NCBI RefSeq assembly: GCF_001742285.1
Contig: NZ_MIEK01000067.1
Coordinates: forward strand, 1-64,000
Direction: 5' to 3'
DNA: 64,000 nt
From: Enterococcus rivorum
GTDB taxonomy: Bacteria > Bacillota > Bacilli > Lactobacillales > Enterococcaceae
In this document: positions 1-8,856 of the stretch, one piece after another
Layout of the letters: each line of letters starts with the position of its first letter
Numbering within the stretch: position 1 is the first letter of the stretch
The notes under the pieces: model-generated
Seen by the model: only the letters and a program-made list of their open reading frames with translations
Told to the model about the DNA's origin: nothing
The model's database searches: none
Made by a program: the position numbers and the translations under genes

Positions 1-97
1 ACAGGTGATGTAAAGTTGAACCGCCGTATACGAGAACCGTACGTACGGTGGTGTGAGAGGTCGGCTAATCAATTAATGATTAGCCTCCTACTCGATT
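1..97 (+). mobile_element. 3' end of a group II intron (domains V and VI)
   Basis: The first ~95 bases look like the last two domains of a bacterial group II intron. A domain V-like hairpin (about 19-54) has the stem ACCGCCGTA/TACGGTGGT (one G-T pair), a distal TACG/CGTA stem with an AGAAC loop, and a CG bulge. It is followed by GTGTGAGAGG and a domain VI-like hairpin GGCTAATCA/TGATTAGCC, ending CCTCCTACTCGAT, the usual 3' end of such introns. The ribozyme body and reverse transcriptase would lie left of the window. The exact 3' splice point (about 96) is inferred. Confidence 0.75.
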
Positions 98-185
98 TTA
101 AAATAGTTTCTTTTTGATGGTTGACATAATCCTTTTTTTATATAAAAATATAAACTATGCTTGATAGAAATGGAGAAAGTAAAAT

Positions 186-1316
186 ATGATAATTCAAGAT
201 CATCTAATTGATATTCGAAGAGGTTTGCATCAAATCCCTGAAATAGGACTAGAAGAAGTGCAAACCCAAGCTTTTTTATTAGAAAAAATTGAGTTAATTA
301 AGAAATCTTATATGGAAATAAAAACATGGAGAACAGGAATTTTAGTTTTCGTCAGAGGTAGCAAGCCTAAAAAAACAATTGGTTGGCGTACAGATATTGA
401 CGGCTTGCCAATTATAGAAGAAGTAGAATCTGACTTTAAATCTAAGAGGAAGGGCTTTATGCATGCTTGTGGGCACGATTTTCATATGACTATTGCTTTA
501 GGCGTTTTAGAACAACTAACTCAAGCTCAGCCTGAAAATAATTATCTCTTTTTATTCCAACCAGCAGAAGAAAATGAATCAGGAGCCATGTTGATGTATG
601 AGGATAATGCATTTGGTGATTGGTTGCCAGATGAGTTTTATGGGTTGCATGTGCATCCTGATTTACCAGTTGGTACGGTTTCTACAAAAGTTGGTACGTT
701 ATTTGCCGCTACCTGTGAAGTACATGTTACATTTAAAGGAAAGGGTGGACACGCAGCCTTTCCCAATAAATCGAACGATATGATTATCGCTGCTACAAAT
801 TTTATTCAACAAGCCCAAACAATCGTTAGTCGAAATGTGAATCCTGTTGAGGGAGCTGTTGTTACATTTGGCACATTTGTTGCTGGAACAACGAATAATG
901 TTATAGCTGGAGAGGCGAAAATCACTGGAACCATTCGAACATTAACCCATGAAATGAATGAGTTGACACAAAAAAGAGTTCAAGAAATGGCAGAAGGAAT
1001 AGCTGTTTCGTTTGGATGTGAAGTGGATGTTTTTCTAGATCAAAAAGGCTATATTCCAGTAGTTAACAGTCAAGAACAAACAGAGAATTTTGTTCGTTTT
1101 ATGGAAAATGAAGCAGAGGTTATTTTTGAAGAGTCTCCCGTTGCTATGACAGGGGAGGATTTTGGCTATTTACTTTCTAAAGTACCTGGGACGATGTTTT
1201 GGTTAGGAGTCAATAGTCCTTATGGGTTACACTCTGAGAAATTCAATCCTGATGAAGCCGCTATTCCATTTGCGGTTAAACAGGTTGCTTCCTTTTTAGA
1301 ATCACTAGATAACTAA
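186..1316 (+). CDS. M20-family amidohydrolase, probable N-acetyldiaminopimelate deacetylase
   Basis: A 376-residue zinc-dependent M20 peptidase/amidohydrolase. The metal-binding motif HACGHDFH is near residue 94 and PAEE near residue 125; HAAFP and the C-terminal GLHSEKF region are also typical. Length and motifs fit the N-acetyl-L,L-diaminopimelate deacetylase subgroup of the acetylase branch of lysine and peptidoglycan precursor synthesis, although aminoacylases and hippurate hydrolases share the same motifs. The start is supported by GGAGAAAG ending 7 bases upstream. It lies just downstream of a group II intron end, so the usual upstream partner (tetrahydrodipicolinate N-acetyltransferase) is not visible. 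The substrate is inferred from family likeness only. Confidence 0.8.
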   Translation: MIIQDHLIDIRRGLHQIPEIGLEEVQTQAFLLEKIELIKKSYMEIKTWRTGILVFVRGSKPKKTIGWRTDIDGLPIIEEVESDFKSKRKGFMHACGHDFHMTIALGVLEQLTQAQPENNYLFLFQPAEENESGAMLMYEDNAFGDWLPDEFYGLHVHPDLPVGTVSTKVGTLFAATCEVHVTFKGKGGHAAFPNKSNDMIIAATNFIQQAQTIVSRNVNPVEGAVVTFGTFVAGTTNNVIAGEAKITGTIRTLTHEMNELTQKRVQEMAEGIAVSFGCEVDVFLDQKGYIPVVNSQEQTENFVRFMENEAEVIFEESPVAMTGEDFGYLLSKVPGTMFWLGVNSPYGLHSEKFNPDEAAIPFAVKQVASFLESLDN

Positions 1317-1317
1317 A

Positions 1318-1356
1318 AAAATGGGTTCAATCAATAAATGATTGGCCCGTTTTTAC
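1318..1356. terminator. bidirectional terminator between convergent genes
   Basis: An imperfect hairpin (GGGTTCAATCA / TGATTGGCCC, loop ATAAA) is flanked by A and T runs. It sits between the convergent M20 peptidase and mscS genes and could serve both strands. Confidence 0.6.
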
Positions 1357-1358
1357 GA

Positions 1359-2294
1359 TTATTTCAAAATAATCGGTCCATTTGGAATTGTAAAATTCGC
1401 TTCAGATAATGCTTTCACATACTGAGCTAAAAATTCTTCTTTGATTAAAACTTGTTTTCCATTTAATACATACATATTCGTACGAATTGCAAAATTCCCA
1501 TTGCCTAAATCCACCATACCAAAAATAGTCGGTCCAGTTTGGATATCTTCTGTATGTTTTTCTTTTAATTCTTGATTTACCTGATCGATAATCGCTACTA
1601 TTTTTTCGTAGCCTTCTTCAGGAACAATTCTAATATCGATTTGAACTTGCATGTTAGCGCGCGACAGGTTGCTAATTGTTGTGATATTTCGATTGGGAAT
1701 AAAATGAACAGTTCCATCTAAAGCTTTTATTTGAGTCGTACGTAACCCAACTGCAATCACGTGCCCTTCGATATTTAGAGAGAGTAATCGGATGAAGTCT
1801 CCAACGTCCATTTGTTGCTCTAAAATAATGAAAAAGCCCGTAATAAGGTCATTCATAAATCCTTGTGCTCCTAATCCAATCGCAACCCCGGCAATTCCAG
1901 CCCCAGCTAGCAATGAACCTACAGGAACTCCAATGACAGAAAGTAGAGAATACATGAAAAAGAAGAAAAGTGTATATTGAAAGGCATTAATAATTAATTT
2001 GTGGAGAGTATTCAAACGTCCGTCGCTTAAGGTTTTCTTTTTACTATAATTGCTATAAGTGCGATCAATTAAAAATTTTCCGATTTTGTTAAGAAATATA
2101 AATAAGAAAACTAACAAAACGATAAAGATTACCTTTTCAATTAAAGCAGCAATAATGTTATCCCAGTTGATGCTATTCCAAAATCGTTGCAAAGCGCCCA
2201 TTTTTATTGCGGTTGCTTCTTTTAAATCTAAAGAAGAAGACTCTATTACCGACTCCTTTATAGAACTAGAAGTTGTTTGACTAAGTAAAAACAT
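1359..2294 (-). CDS. Small-conductance mechanosensitive channel (MscS family)
   Basis: A 311-residue MscS-type channel that would release solutes on hypo-osmotic shock. After a polar, Ser/Thr-rich N-terminus come hydrophobic segments near residues 47-70 and 97-120. A Gly/Ala-rich pore helix follows (GSLLAGAGIAGVAIGLGAQG), then FMNDLITGFFII and the conserved beta domain and cytoplasmic alpha/beta domain. Length is normal for a three-helix MscS protein. The ribosome site AAAGAAAG upstream is weak. A TATAAT -10 lies on the minus strand at 2360-2365. It is a single-gene unit convergent with the M20 peptidase gene. Confidence 0.9.
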   Translation of the reverse strand: MFLLSQTTSSSIKESVIESSSLDLKEATAIKMGALQRFWNSINWDNIIAALIEKVIFIVLLVFLFIFLNKIGKFLIDRTYSNYSKKKTLSDGRLNTLHKLIINAFQYTLFFFFMYSLLSVIGVPVGSLLAGAGIAGVAIGLGAQGFMNDLITGFFIILEQQMDVGDFIRLLSLNIEGHVIAVGLRTTQIKALDGTVHFIPNRNITTISNLSRANMQVQIDIRIVPEEGYEKIVAIIDQVNQELKEKHTEDIQTGPTIFGMVDLGNGNFAIRTNMYVLNGKQVLIKEEFLAQYVKALSEANFTIPNGPIILK

Positions 2295-2393
2295 GAAAAT
2301 TCCAACTTTCTTTCAATCTTAATTGCTATTTTATCAATAAAGCAATCATACTCCAATCCATTATACTAGATTTTAGCAAAAAGATAACAATTA

Positions 2394-2553
2394 TCAAGGA
2401 TCTTTCTGAAAAATCCAACGATGAATAGTTTCTTGAGCCGTATCTATCTCGTTGTCATCATGCTGTGGTTGGGTACTATAATTGCTGAGATTTCTTTCTA
2501 AATTTTCACACAATTCTTTAGTAAATTCTGATTCTTGTCTCGTATTTAGTCAT
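2394..2553 (-). pseudogene. Decayed small ORF between mscS and ilvE
   Basis: Read leftward, an ATG at 2551-2553 opens MTKYETR and then meets a stop. In the next frame the sequence continues as a coherent polar peptide (QESEFTKELCENLE, then ERNLSNYSTQPQHDDNEIDT, ending IHRWIFQKDP) to a TGA at 2394. One small indel near 2533 would restore a protein of about 54 residues. I do not recognise the product. It lies between two copies of TTAGCAAAAA(A)GATAACA. Confidence 0.35.
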
Positions 2554-2592
2554 ATCTTAGCAAAAAAGATAACATTTTTATGATAAATATGT

Positions 2593-2610
2593 TACAATAT
2601 TCTGAAAATA
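2593..2610 (+). promoter_or_regulatory. ilvE extended -10 promoter overlapped by a CodY-like box
   Basis: TGTTACAAT (2590-2598) fits an extended -10 element. Overlapping it, AATATTCTGAAAATA (2596-2610) matches 13 of 15 bases of the CodY box AATTTTCWGAAAATT. It abuts the ilvE ribosome site, so CodY bound with branched-chain amino acids and GTP would block this promoter. The match is seen; the regulation is inferred. Confidence 0.6.
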
Positions 2611-2622
2611 AGGAGTGATTTT

Positions 2623-3639
2623 ATGACAATCGATTGGAAAAATTTAGGGTTTAATTACATAAAGACGCCTTTCCGCTATCTTTCGACTTGGAAAGATGGA
2701 AAATGGGATCAAGGTAAATTGACTGAGGATAATGTTTTGCATCTTCATGAAAGCTCTGCTGCATTGCATTATGGTCAACAATGTTTTGAAGGGCTAAAAG
2801 CATATCGCTGTAAAGATGGTTCTATCAATCTGTTTAGAGTAGATGAAAATGCTAAAAGAATGAATCGAAGTGCTAGACGTCTTCTGATGGCAGAAGTCCC
2901 CGAAGAAAAATTTATTCAAGCTGTTGAAGAAGTGGTAAAAGCTAATGAAGAATTTGTTCCACCCTATGGGAGTGGAGGTACACTGTATATTAGACCGTTG
3001 TTAATCGGTATGGGAGAAAGTATTGCAGTAAAATCAGCGCCAGAATATCTGTTTACAGTCTTTTGTATGCCTGTAGGCGCCTACTTTAAAGGTGGTTTAA
3101 CACCGACTAATTTTTTAGTATCTGACTATGATAGGGCAGCGCCGTATGGAACAGGTGCAATTAAAGTCGGAGGGAATTACGCTGCGAGTTTAATGCCTGG
3201 TGAAGAAGCTCATGAAAAACAGTTCTCAGATTGCATCTATTTAGATCCAGCTACTCATACAAAAATTGAAGAAGTGGGCTCTGCCAATTTCTTTGGTATT
3301 ACGAAGGATAATCGATTTGTGACACCATTATCACCATCTATTTTGCCTAGTATTACGAAGTATTCTTTACTAGAATTAGCAGAAAAAAGATTGGGAATGG
3401 AAGCTGTAGAAGAAGATGTTTATTTAGATTCTTTAGATCAATACTTAGAAGCCGGAGCTTGTGGGACTGCCGCTGTCATTTCACCAATCGGTGGCATTCA
3501 AAATGGGGATCATTTCCACGTATTTTACAGTGAAACCGAAGTAGGACCAGTAACTCAAAAGCTCTATGATGAGCTCACAGGCATCCAATTTGGAGATATT
3601 GAAGCACCTAAAGGATGGATTCGAAAAATAAATGTTTAA
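2623..3639 (+). CDS. ilvE: Branched-chain amino acid aminotransferase
   Basis: A class IV, pyridoxal-phosphate-dependent aminotransferase of 338 residues that interconverts leucine, isoleucine and valine with their 2-oxo acids, using 2-oxoglutarate/glutamate. The PLP lysine is in GTGAIKVGGNYA (about residue 181), and CFEGLKAYR and EVGSANFF are the usual IlvE signatures. AAGGAG lies 7 bases before the ATG. It is monocistronic. The CodY-like box over the promoter suits a gene tied to branched-chain amino acid supply. No other ilv or leu genes are nearby, so the role may be catabolic or aroma-forming as much as biosynthetic. Confidence 0.93.
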   Translation: MTIDWKNLGFNYIKTPFRYLSTWKDGKWDQGKLTEDNVLHLHESSAALHYGQQCFEGLKAYRCKDGSINLFRVDENAKRMNRSARRLLMAEVPEEKFIQAVEEVVKANEEFVPPYGSGGTLYIRPLLIGMGESIAVKSAPEYLFTVFCMPVGAYFKGGLTPTNFLVSDYDRAAPYGTGAIKVGGNYAASLMPGEEAHEKQFSDCIYLDPATHTKIEEVGSANFFGITKDNRFVTPLSPSILPSITKYSLLELAEKRLGMEAVEEDVYLDSLDQYLEAGACGTAAVISPIGGIQNGDHFHVFYSETEVGPVTQKLYDELTGIQFGDIEAPKGWIRKINV

Positions 3640-3999
3640 AAAGTGGTTAACATTTCCCGAAAAACAGATTTAATAAATAAAATTAATAAAAAAATGATTA
3701 ACTGAAAAAGACCTTTGTAAAAGCTGTGTATCATTTCTTTTGCTAAGGTTTTTTCTTTTGTTCTCTAAAAAAGAGGAAATTACTAGAATAGAGTCTAAAA
3801 TCTTTGGATTTAAATAGATTTTTTTAAACTTGAAAAATATTATTATATATATAGGAAGAAACTAGTTATTTTCTCGAGAACAGAGAAATAAGTTCTACAT
3901 CTTAAGGATGAATTTGTATAATTGATACGATTTATCTGTTAAAAGTAACGGGAAATTGGTAAAATATAGATACCGTCGGGAAGGAAAGGAAGTGAGAAA
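3640..3999. other. Intergenic stretch between ilvE and the nfeD-flotillin operon
   Basis: About 360 very AT-rich bases with no credible ORF. A weak, T-rich terminator-like structure for ilvE (ACCTT...AAGGTTTTTT, about 3709-3757) and several A/T-rich possible -10 elements upstream of 4003 are present, but I could not pick a convincing promoter pair. No RNA gene was recognised. Confidence 0.4.
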
Positions 4000-4002
4000 G
4001 TG

Positions 4003-4521
4003 ATGCAGGGAATTTCGATTGAAACCATTTATTTTTATGTATTGATTGTGTGTGCAGCAATCGCATTTTTGTTGGTAATTTTTGGAGATGTTTTTGATTT
4101 TGATGGCCCCATTGATCCAATGCTGATTATTCCATGGTTGGCTTTTGTTTCTTTGTTTGGTTATTTAGGAGAACGGCTCCATTTCAATAGTTTGCTCGTT
4201 TTATTGATAAGTGCTGCAATCGCATCTGGGATTGTTTTTTTCCTAAATTTTTATGTTCTAATGCCAATGAGAAATGCCGAGGCAACGATTTCAATTTCAG
4301 AAAAAGATATGGAAGGAAGCACGGCAACTGTGGTGACCCCGATTCCACCAGGAGGAATGGGTGAAATTCAATTTAAAAGTGTTACGGGATCTCTCAGTCG
4401 ACCAGCTGCTTTCTACGCTCCACAAGATCAACCGATTGAACGTGGTTCGGAAGTATTGATTATTGAAATTAAGGATCGCGTGTGTTATGTAGTTCCCTAT
4501 GAAGGGAGCTTGAAGCTTTAA
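4003..4521 (+). CDS. NfeD-like membrane protein (flotillin partner)
   Basis: About 172 residues. Three hydrophobic helices fill roughly residues 5-95. A short soluble beta domain follows from about residue 100 (EGSTATVVTPIPPGGMGEI to the C-terminus), as in the OB-fold of NfeD proteins. It sits 33 bases before a flotillin gene; NfeD-flotillin pairs are a recurrent operon in Bacillota (for example yuaF-yuaG) linked to membrane organisation and fluidity. A GTG at 4000 and the ATG at 4003 are both possible starts behind AAGGAAAGGA; I favour the ATG. The membrane-microdomain role is inferred from the pairing. Confidence 0.8.
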   Translation: MQGISIETIYFYVLIVCAAIAFLLVIFGDVFDFDGPIDPMLIIPWLAFVSLFGYLGERLHFNSLLVLLISAAIASGIVFFLNFYVLMPMRNAEATISISEKDMEGSTATVVTPIPPGGMGEIQFKSVTGSLSRPAAFYAPQDQPIERGSEVLIIEIKDRVCYVVPYEGSLKL

Positions 4522-4554
4522 AAGTATGTAAGGAAAAAGAAAGAAGGAAGAAAA

Positions 4555-6039
4555 ATGGAGTTGAATTTGGGTATTTTAGCACCAATCGCTTTAGTTGTAT
4601 TTATTTTGTTGATGTTGTTGATTGTTTTTGTTTCAAAGTATCAAACAGCTAAACCTGATGAAGCGTTAATTATTAGTGGGAGCTATCTAGGGAACAAAAA
4701 TGTTCATGCTGATGAGCGTGGCAATAAAATAAAAATTGTTCGTGGTGGAGGAGCATTTGTATTACCAGTATTTCAGCGTTCAAATAGGATTAGCCTACTG
4801 TCAAGTAAGTTAGATGTTTCAACGCCTGAAGTTTATACAGAACAAGGGGTTCCTGTGATGTGTGATGGCACTTCAATTATCAAAATAGGTTCTTCTGTTG
4901 AAGAAATTGCAACTGCAGCGGAACAATTTTTAGGAAAAACTCGTGAAGAATTAGAAAATGAAGCACGTGAAGTACTAGAAGGTCATTTACGTTCTATTTT
5001 AGGTTCAATGACAGTTGAAGAAATTTATCAAAACCGTGATAAATTCAGCCAAAGCGTTCAAGAAGTTGCAAGTGTTGATTTGGCAAAAATGGGCTTGATT
5101 ATTGTATCTTTTACAATTAAAGAAGTTCGTGATAAAAACGGTTATCTGGATTCACTAGGTAAACCACGTATCGCACAAGTAAAACGTGATGCAGATATAG
5201 CAGAAGCAGAAGCTTGGAAAGAAACTAGAATTAAAAAGGCTGAAGCTGAAAAAGAATCACAACAAGCAGAATTGCAACGTCAAACTGAAATTGCTGAAGC
5301 CTCAAAAGAAAAAGAATTAAAATTGGCAATATATAAAGAAGAACAGGATATTGCAAGAGCGAAGGCAGACCAAGCGTACAATTTGGAAACAGCTAAAGCA
5401 CAACAAGACGTTATTGCTCAAGAAATGGAAGTAAAAGTTATTGAGCGTCAAAAACAAATTGAGCTAGAAGAAAAAGAAATTATTCGTCGTGAAAAACAAT
5501 ATGATTCGGAAGTGAAGAAAAAAGCAGATGCTGATCGTTACGCGAAAGAACAAGAAGCACAAGCTCAAAAAGCCCGTGAGGTAGCGGAAGCCGAAGCAGA
5601 GCGTTTCCGCATTGAATCCTTAGCCGAAGCCGAAGCGAATCAAACCCGTCTGGCAGGACAAGCAAATGCAGAATCAATCTTAGCCCGTGGTAAAGCGGAA
5701 GCCGAAGCGAAACAAAAAATTGCTGACGCCTTCAAGGAATATGGTGAAGCAGCGGTTCTTAGCATGGTTCTAGAAATGTTACCACAATTAATGAAAGAAG
5801 CTGCACAACCATTAGGCAATATTGACAAAATATCTGTTGTTGACACAGGTTCAGGCGGGGAAAACTCTGGGGCAAACCGCATTACGAATTATGCTACAAA
5901 CCTGTTAGCTGGAACTCAAGAAACTCTAAAAGAAACAACTGGTCTAGATGTTAAAGAACTAATTGAAAATTTCTCTAAAAGAGGAACAAGTAGTAATGTA
6001 AATGTCTATGAGGAAAGTAATAAAAGTTTAGAAAAATAA
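4555..6039 (+). CDS. floA: Flotillin family protein (SPFH/band 7)
   Basis: A 494-residue YuaG/FloT-type flotillin. One N-terminal membrane segment (about residues 6-28) is followed by the SPFH domain and then a long Glu/Ala/Lys-rich coiled coil (about 215-390) with EAEAE repeats typical of flotillins. The tail is less ordered. Flotillins scaffold functional membrane microdomains and interact with NfeD partners, here the gene directly upstream. The ATG follows GAAGGAAGA. A strong terminator follows the stop. The symbol is tentative because FloA and FloT types are named inconsistently outside Bacillus; this one is closer in size to FloT. Confidence 0.88.
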   Translation: MELNLGILAPIALVVFILLMLLIVFVSKYQTAKPDEALIISGSYLGNKNVHADERGNKIKIVRGGGAFVLPVFQRSNRISLLSSKLDVSTPEVYTEQGVPVMCDGTSIIKIGSSVEEIATAAEQFLGKTREELENEAREVLEGHLRSILGSMTVEEIYQNRDKFSQSVQEVASVDLAKMGLIIVSFTIKEVRDKNGYLDSLGKPRIAQVKRDADIAEAEAWKETRIKKAEAEKESQQAELQRQTEIAEASKEKELKLAIYKEEQDIARAKADQAYNLETAKAQQDVIAQEMEVKVIERQKQIELEEKEIIRREKQYDSEVKKKADADRYAKEQEAQAQKAREVAEAEAERFRIESLAEAEANQTRLAGQANAESILARGKAEAEAKQKIADAFKEYGEAAVLSMVLEMLPQLMKEAAQPLGNIDKISVVDTGSGGENSGANRITNYATNLLAGTQETLKETTGLDVKELIENFSKRGTSSNVNVYEESNKSLEK

Positions 6040-6046
6040 TAGAAGA

Positions 6047-6086
6047 ACACCAGTGATGTTGAAATTTGAACATCGCTGGTGTTTTG
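6047..6086 (+). terminator. Rho-independent terminator after the flotillin gene
   Basis: A 14-bp stem ACACCAGTGATGTT / AACATCGCTGGTGT is followed by TTTTGTT. It ends the nfeD-flotillin unit and lies just before the 3' end of the convergent FUSC-type gene. Confidence 0.85.
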
Positions 6087-6104
6087 TTCCTTGTAGGAAT
6101 TATC

Positions 6105-6701
6105 TTACTTATCCTGTTGTTGTATTGTAATTTTTTCTTGTATTTTTTTTCGGAGTTCTTCTAATTCTTTTTCTTTTTTTGCTAATTCAGCTAGATCTTC
6201 ATCAATCGCATGTTTTGTTTCAAGCGGTTTTGGTCGGATGAAAAAGTTTAAGCCGATGCCAATAAAAGTTCCAATAAAGGTATCAATTACTCTGTCAAAA
6301 ACATAGTAAATCGATTCCCCTTGAGGAATGCTTAAAGCGATTAAGAGAAGGGTTGCAATAGCAGTAATTATCCCTGGATTATTGTTAGATGCATCTGAAA
6401 GAACGATTGCAACTATCACAAGAAAAGGAAGAAATATAGCCTCAACTATAAAAGCGTGTGAGAAAAAACCTTGTACTAGAATGAAAATAAGCGCCAAAAA
6501 TCCTCCTAAACTATTTCCGATGATTCTTGATTTTCCAAAAGAAACACTAGTTGTCAAATCTTGGCGTAGAGAAAATACTGCAGCAATTGCTGCGATCATT
6601 GGCGTACCACGACCTAATACTCGAAATAGTAGAATACAGATTAGCACGGCAAGAGCCGTTTTTAGTGTTCGCATACCTAGTCTAAAAGGGCCAATTTTCA
6701 T
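6105..6701 (-). CDS. FUSC-like / aromatic acid exporter family membrane protein
   Basis: A 198-residue membrane protein with the RLGMRTLKTALAV start and GTPMIAAIAAVFSLRQDL motif of the FUSC/DUF939 (aromatic acid exporter) family. About six hydrophobic segments fill residues 10-155. The C-terminus (about 160-198) is a charged Lys/Glu-rich helix, probably coiled coil. The family is associated with efflux of aromatic carboxylates, but the substrate is unknown here. It is shorter than typical two-domain members. A second family member is divergently encoded at 6887, so the pair shares one intergenic control region. Confidence 0.7.
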   Translation of the reverse strand: MKIGPFRLGMRTLKTALAVLICILLFRVLGRGTPMIAAIAAVFSLRQDLTTSVSFGKSRIIGNSLGGFLALIFILVQGFFSHAFIVEAIFLPFLVIVAIVLSDASNNNPGIITAIATLLLIALSIPQGESIYYVFDRVIDTFIGTFIGIGLNFFIRPKPLETKHAIDEDLAELAKKEKELEELRKKIQEKITIQQQDK

Positions 6702-6886
6702 AATATCTACTCCTTTTTCCTTGAAAGTTCCTTATATTTTAACAAAATCGGAACAAATCTATTCTTTTATAATAACTCAAATGAAGCTAACATTGCTAGT
6801 CTTAAGTAAAAAGTGATATACTTTTTAAGAAAGAAAATAGAAATCTATTTGTTAGAAGTAAAGACATGAGGAGTTAACATAAAGAG

Positions 6887-7855
6887 ATGAAAATAGGCTT
6901 AAGAACAATAAAAACAGCGATAAGCGCTACAATCTCGATCATTATAGCATCTAGCTTAGGATTGCTTTACCCAACGTCAGCAGGAATTATTTCTGTTTTA
7001 AGTGTTACTAATACGAAAAAAACTTCTTTAAAAACAGGAATGTATCGTTTGTTTTCATTAGCATTAGCTACTTTGATAGCATTTATTTGTTTTTCAATTA
7101 TTGGTTTTAATGCAGTTGCATTTGGCATTTATCTTCTTCTATTTATCCCTTTGGCGGTCAGGTTTCGTTTGTCAGATGGAATTGTCGTTAGTTCGGTACT
7201 GGTCACGCATTATTTAGTCGAAAAGGACTTGTCATGGCAAATTATCGGAAATGAATTCCTATTGATGATTATCGGTGTAGGATTAGCGTTATTGATGAAT
7301 CTATATATGCCAGATGGAGAGAAACGCTTGAAAGAGGACCAAGAAATAATTGAAGCGATGTTTCGGAAAATATTGAATAACATGGCTGCTTATTTGAATC
7401 AACACAGTAAAGAGCGTCACTTATTCGAACGTTGTACAGAACTAAGGTCATTTATTCGAAGAGGAGAGAACTGGGCTAAAGATTATCGTGAAAATCAATT
7501 GTTTGGCTCAGCTGACTACTACTTAGATTATTTTAATATGAGACGAATGCAAAATAACATTTTACAAGATATGTTAAGAATTTTGGAGAAGATTGTTGTT
7601 GAACCAGAACAGGTAGAGAATATTCAGAAACTATTACAACATACGGCTGAAACTTTTGCTGAAAATAATGATGGACAAGAGATCCTGGATGAAATAATTG
7701 ACGTTTATGAAGATTATCGAAAAAAGAACCTACCGCAAACCAGAGAAGAATTTGAAAACCGAGCGCAAGTATTTCAGCTGTTACAATTATTCCAAGCGTT
7801 TATTGAAATCAAAGCTGATTTTGCAAAAGCACAGCAAGAAAAAGAGGCACATTAA
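6887..7855 (+). CDS. Aromatic acid exporter family protein (YqjA-like, DUF939)
   Basis: 322 residues. The N-terminal half (about 1-145) holds six hydrophobic segments beginning MKIGLRTIKTAISATI. The C-terminal half is a soluble, mainly helical domain, matching the YqjA-like FUSC_2 plus DUF939 C-terminal arrangement. Its N-terminus resembles that of the divergent 198-residue protein at 6105-6701, which lacks the soluble domain, so the two look like paralogues. AGGAG lies about 13 bases before the ATG. The stop codon is inside the terminator stem. Transport of aromatic or phenolic acids is family inference only. Confidence 0.72.
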   Translation: MKIGLRTIKTAISATISIIIASSLGLLYPTSAGIISVLSVTNTKKTSLKTGMYRLFSLALATLIAFICFSIIGFNAVAFGIYLLLFIPLAVRFRLSDGIVVSSVLVTHYLVEKDLSWQIIGNEFLLMIIGVGLALLMNLYMPDGEKRLKEDQEIIEAMFRKILNNMAAYLNQHSKERHLFERCTELRSFIRRGENWAKDYRENQLFGSADYYLDYFNMRRMQNNILQDMLRILEKIVVEPEQVENIQKLLQHTAETFAENNDGQEILDEIIDVYEDYRKKNLPQTREEFENRAQVFQLLQLFQAFIEIKADFAKAQQEKEAH

Positions 7856-7884
7856 GAAGCGATTATATTCTTCTTAGTGTGTCT
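7848..7884 (+). terminator. Terminator overlapping the stop of the YqjA-like gene
   Basis: The stem CACATTAAGAAG / CTTCTTAGTGTG (7848-7859 and 7870-7881) includes the TAA stop and is followed by a short T-rich run. It lies between convergent genes. Confidence 0.65.
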
Positions 7885-7902
7885 CTTTATTGATATTAAT
7901 GC

Positions 7903-8856
7903 TTATTTAGCCCAAGCTTGTTGCATTTGATCTAAAATATCAATGACCTCTTTTGTGAAGAAAAGAGAACGATTAGGAAGTGTTCCTTCAATCATTTTAA
8001 TCATATTTTCGATTTCGTAATTCATCGCTTCACTACTGTTTCCAGACACAACGGTTTCTATTGTCCCATCATTGAAATGTATTTTTGCTTCGTCAGCTCG
8101 AGGATATTCATCAATCACAATATAAGCATCTTCGAAAGCAACAATTCCTTGCTTCGGCATTTTTGCTTGAAAAGATAATGAGACAGCAGCCATTTCTTGT
8201 TTACTGTTTTGTAGAATGGTAATAGATTGTTCGTCGACACCAGTTGAAAAAGGCTGCATAGTCGATGCAATCACTTTTGGCTGTGAAGATAGGAACCAGC
8301 GAGCAAAAGAAACAGCATATGTGCCAATATCTAATAACGCACCACCAGCTAATTCTGGATTAAAAAATCGATTCATAGGGTCTGGTTCTTTATAGCTACC
8401 AAAAGGAGCTTGGATCATTTTTAATTTACCGAATTTGCCAGTGTCGATTTGGTTTCTTAACTCATGAAAAAGAGGCATATTAAAAATAGTCATTGCTTCT
8501 GCTAAAATTAAATTCTTCTCTTCTGCTAATTTCATTGCTGTAGTCAGCTCTTCACTGTTCATTGTAATCGCTTTTTCACATAAGACATGTTTTCCAGCAT
8601 CTAACGCTTTTAGAATATGGTCGATATGCTGTTTATTAGGCACAGCAACATAGATAATATCAATCTCTGAATCTCTTAATAAGTCATCGTAGGAGCCATA
8701 ATATTTAGGTATATCGTGTTCTTTTGCAAAGGCTTCAGCTTTTTCCAAGCTTCTGGAAGCAACTGCAGAAATAGAAGTATGTTCTTGTTGAAAATAAGTC
8801 GCAAAACTCTTGGCAATTCCACCAAGTCCGATAATTCCCCATTGATAATGTTTCAA
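7903..8856 (-). CDS. Gfo/Idh/MocA-family NAD(P)-dependent oxidoreductase
   Basis: About 317 residues. A Rossmann fold opens with WGIIGLGGIAKSFA, followed by VAVPNKQHIDHILKALDAGKHVLCEKA, which carries the Glu-Lys pair of this sugar/cyclitol dehydrogenase family. A C-terminal alpha/beta domain includes GGALLDIGTYAV. The start chosen is TTG at 8856 because an AGGAGG-like site (about 8863-8868) sits at the right distance. The longer reading frame begins inside the promoter region, which holds a TATAAT on the minus strand at 8894-8899. The substrate cannot be told from sequence. No sugar genes are adjacent. Confidence 0.85.
   Translation of the reverse strand: MKHYQWGIIGLGGIAKSFATYFQQEHTSISAVASRSLEKAEAFAKEHDIPKYYGSYDDLLRDSEIDIIYVAVPNKQHIDHILKALDAGKHVLCEKAITMNSEELTTAMKLAEEKNLILAEAMTIFNMPLFHELRNQIDTGKFGKLKMIQAPFGSYKEPDPMNRFFNPELAGGALLDIGTYAVSFARWFLSSQPKVIASTMQPFSTGVDEQSITILQNSKQEMAAVSLSFQAKMPKQGIVAFEDAYIVIDEYPRADEAKIHFNDGTIETVVSGNSSEAMNYEIENMIKMIEGTLPNRSLFFTKEVIDILDQMQQAWAK

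Noticed and set aside
121-154. TTGACA with nearby TATAAA elements before the M20 peptidase gene
   Set aside because: The spacings available (14 or 22 bases) do not fit a standard promoter, so I did not list it.
6328-6816. 162-residue plus-strand ORF opposite the FUSC-type gene
   Set aside because: Antisense to a clear membrane-protein family member; no ribosome site.
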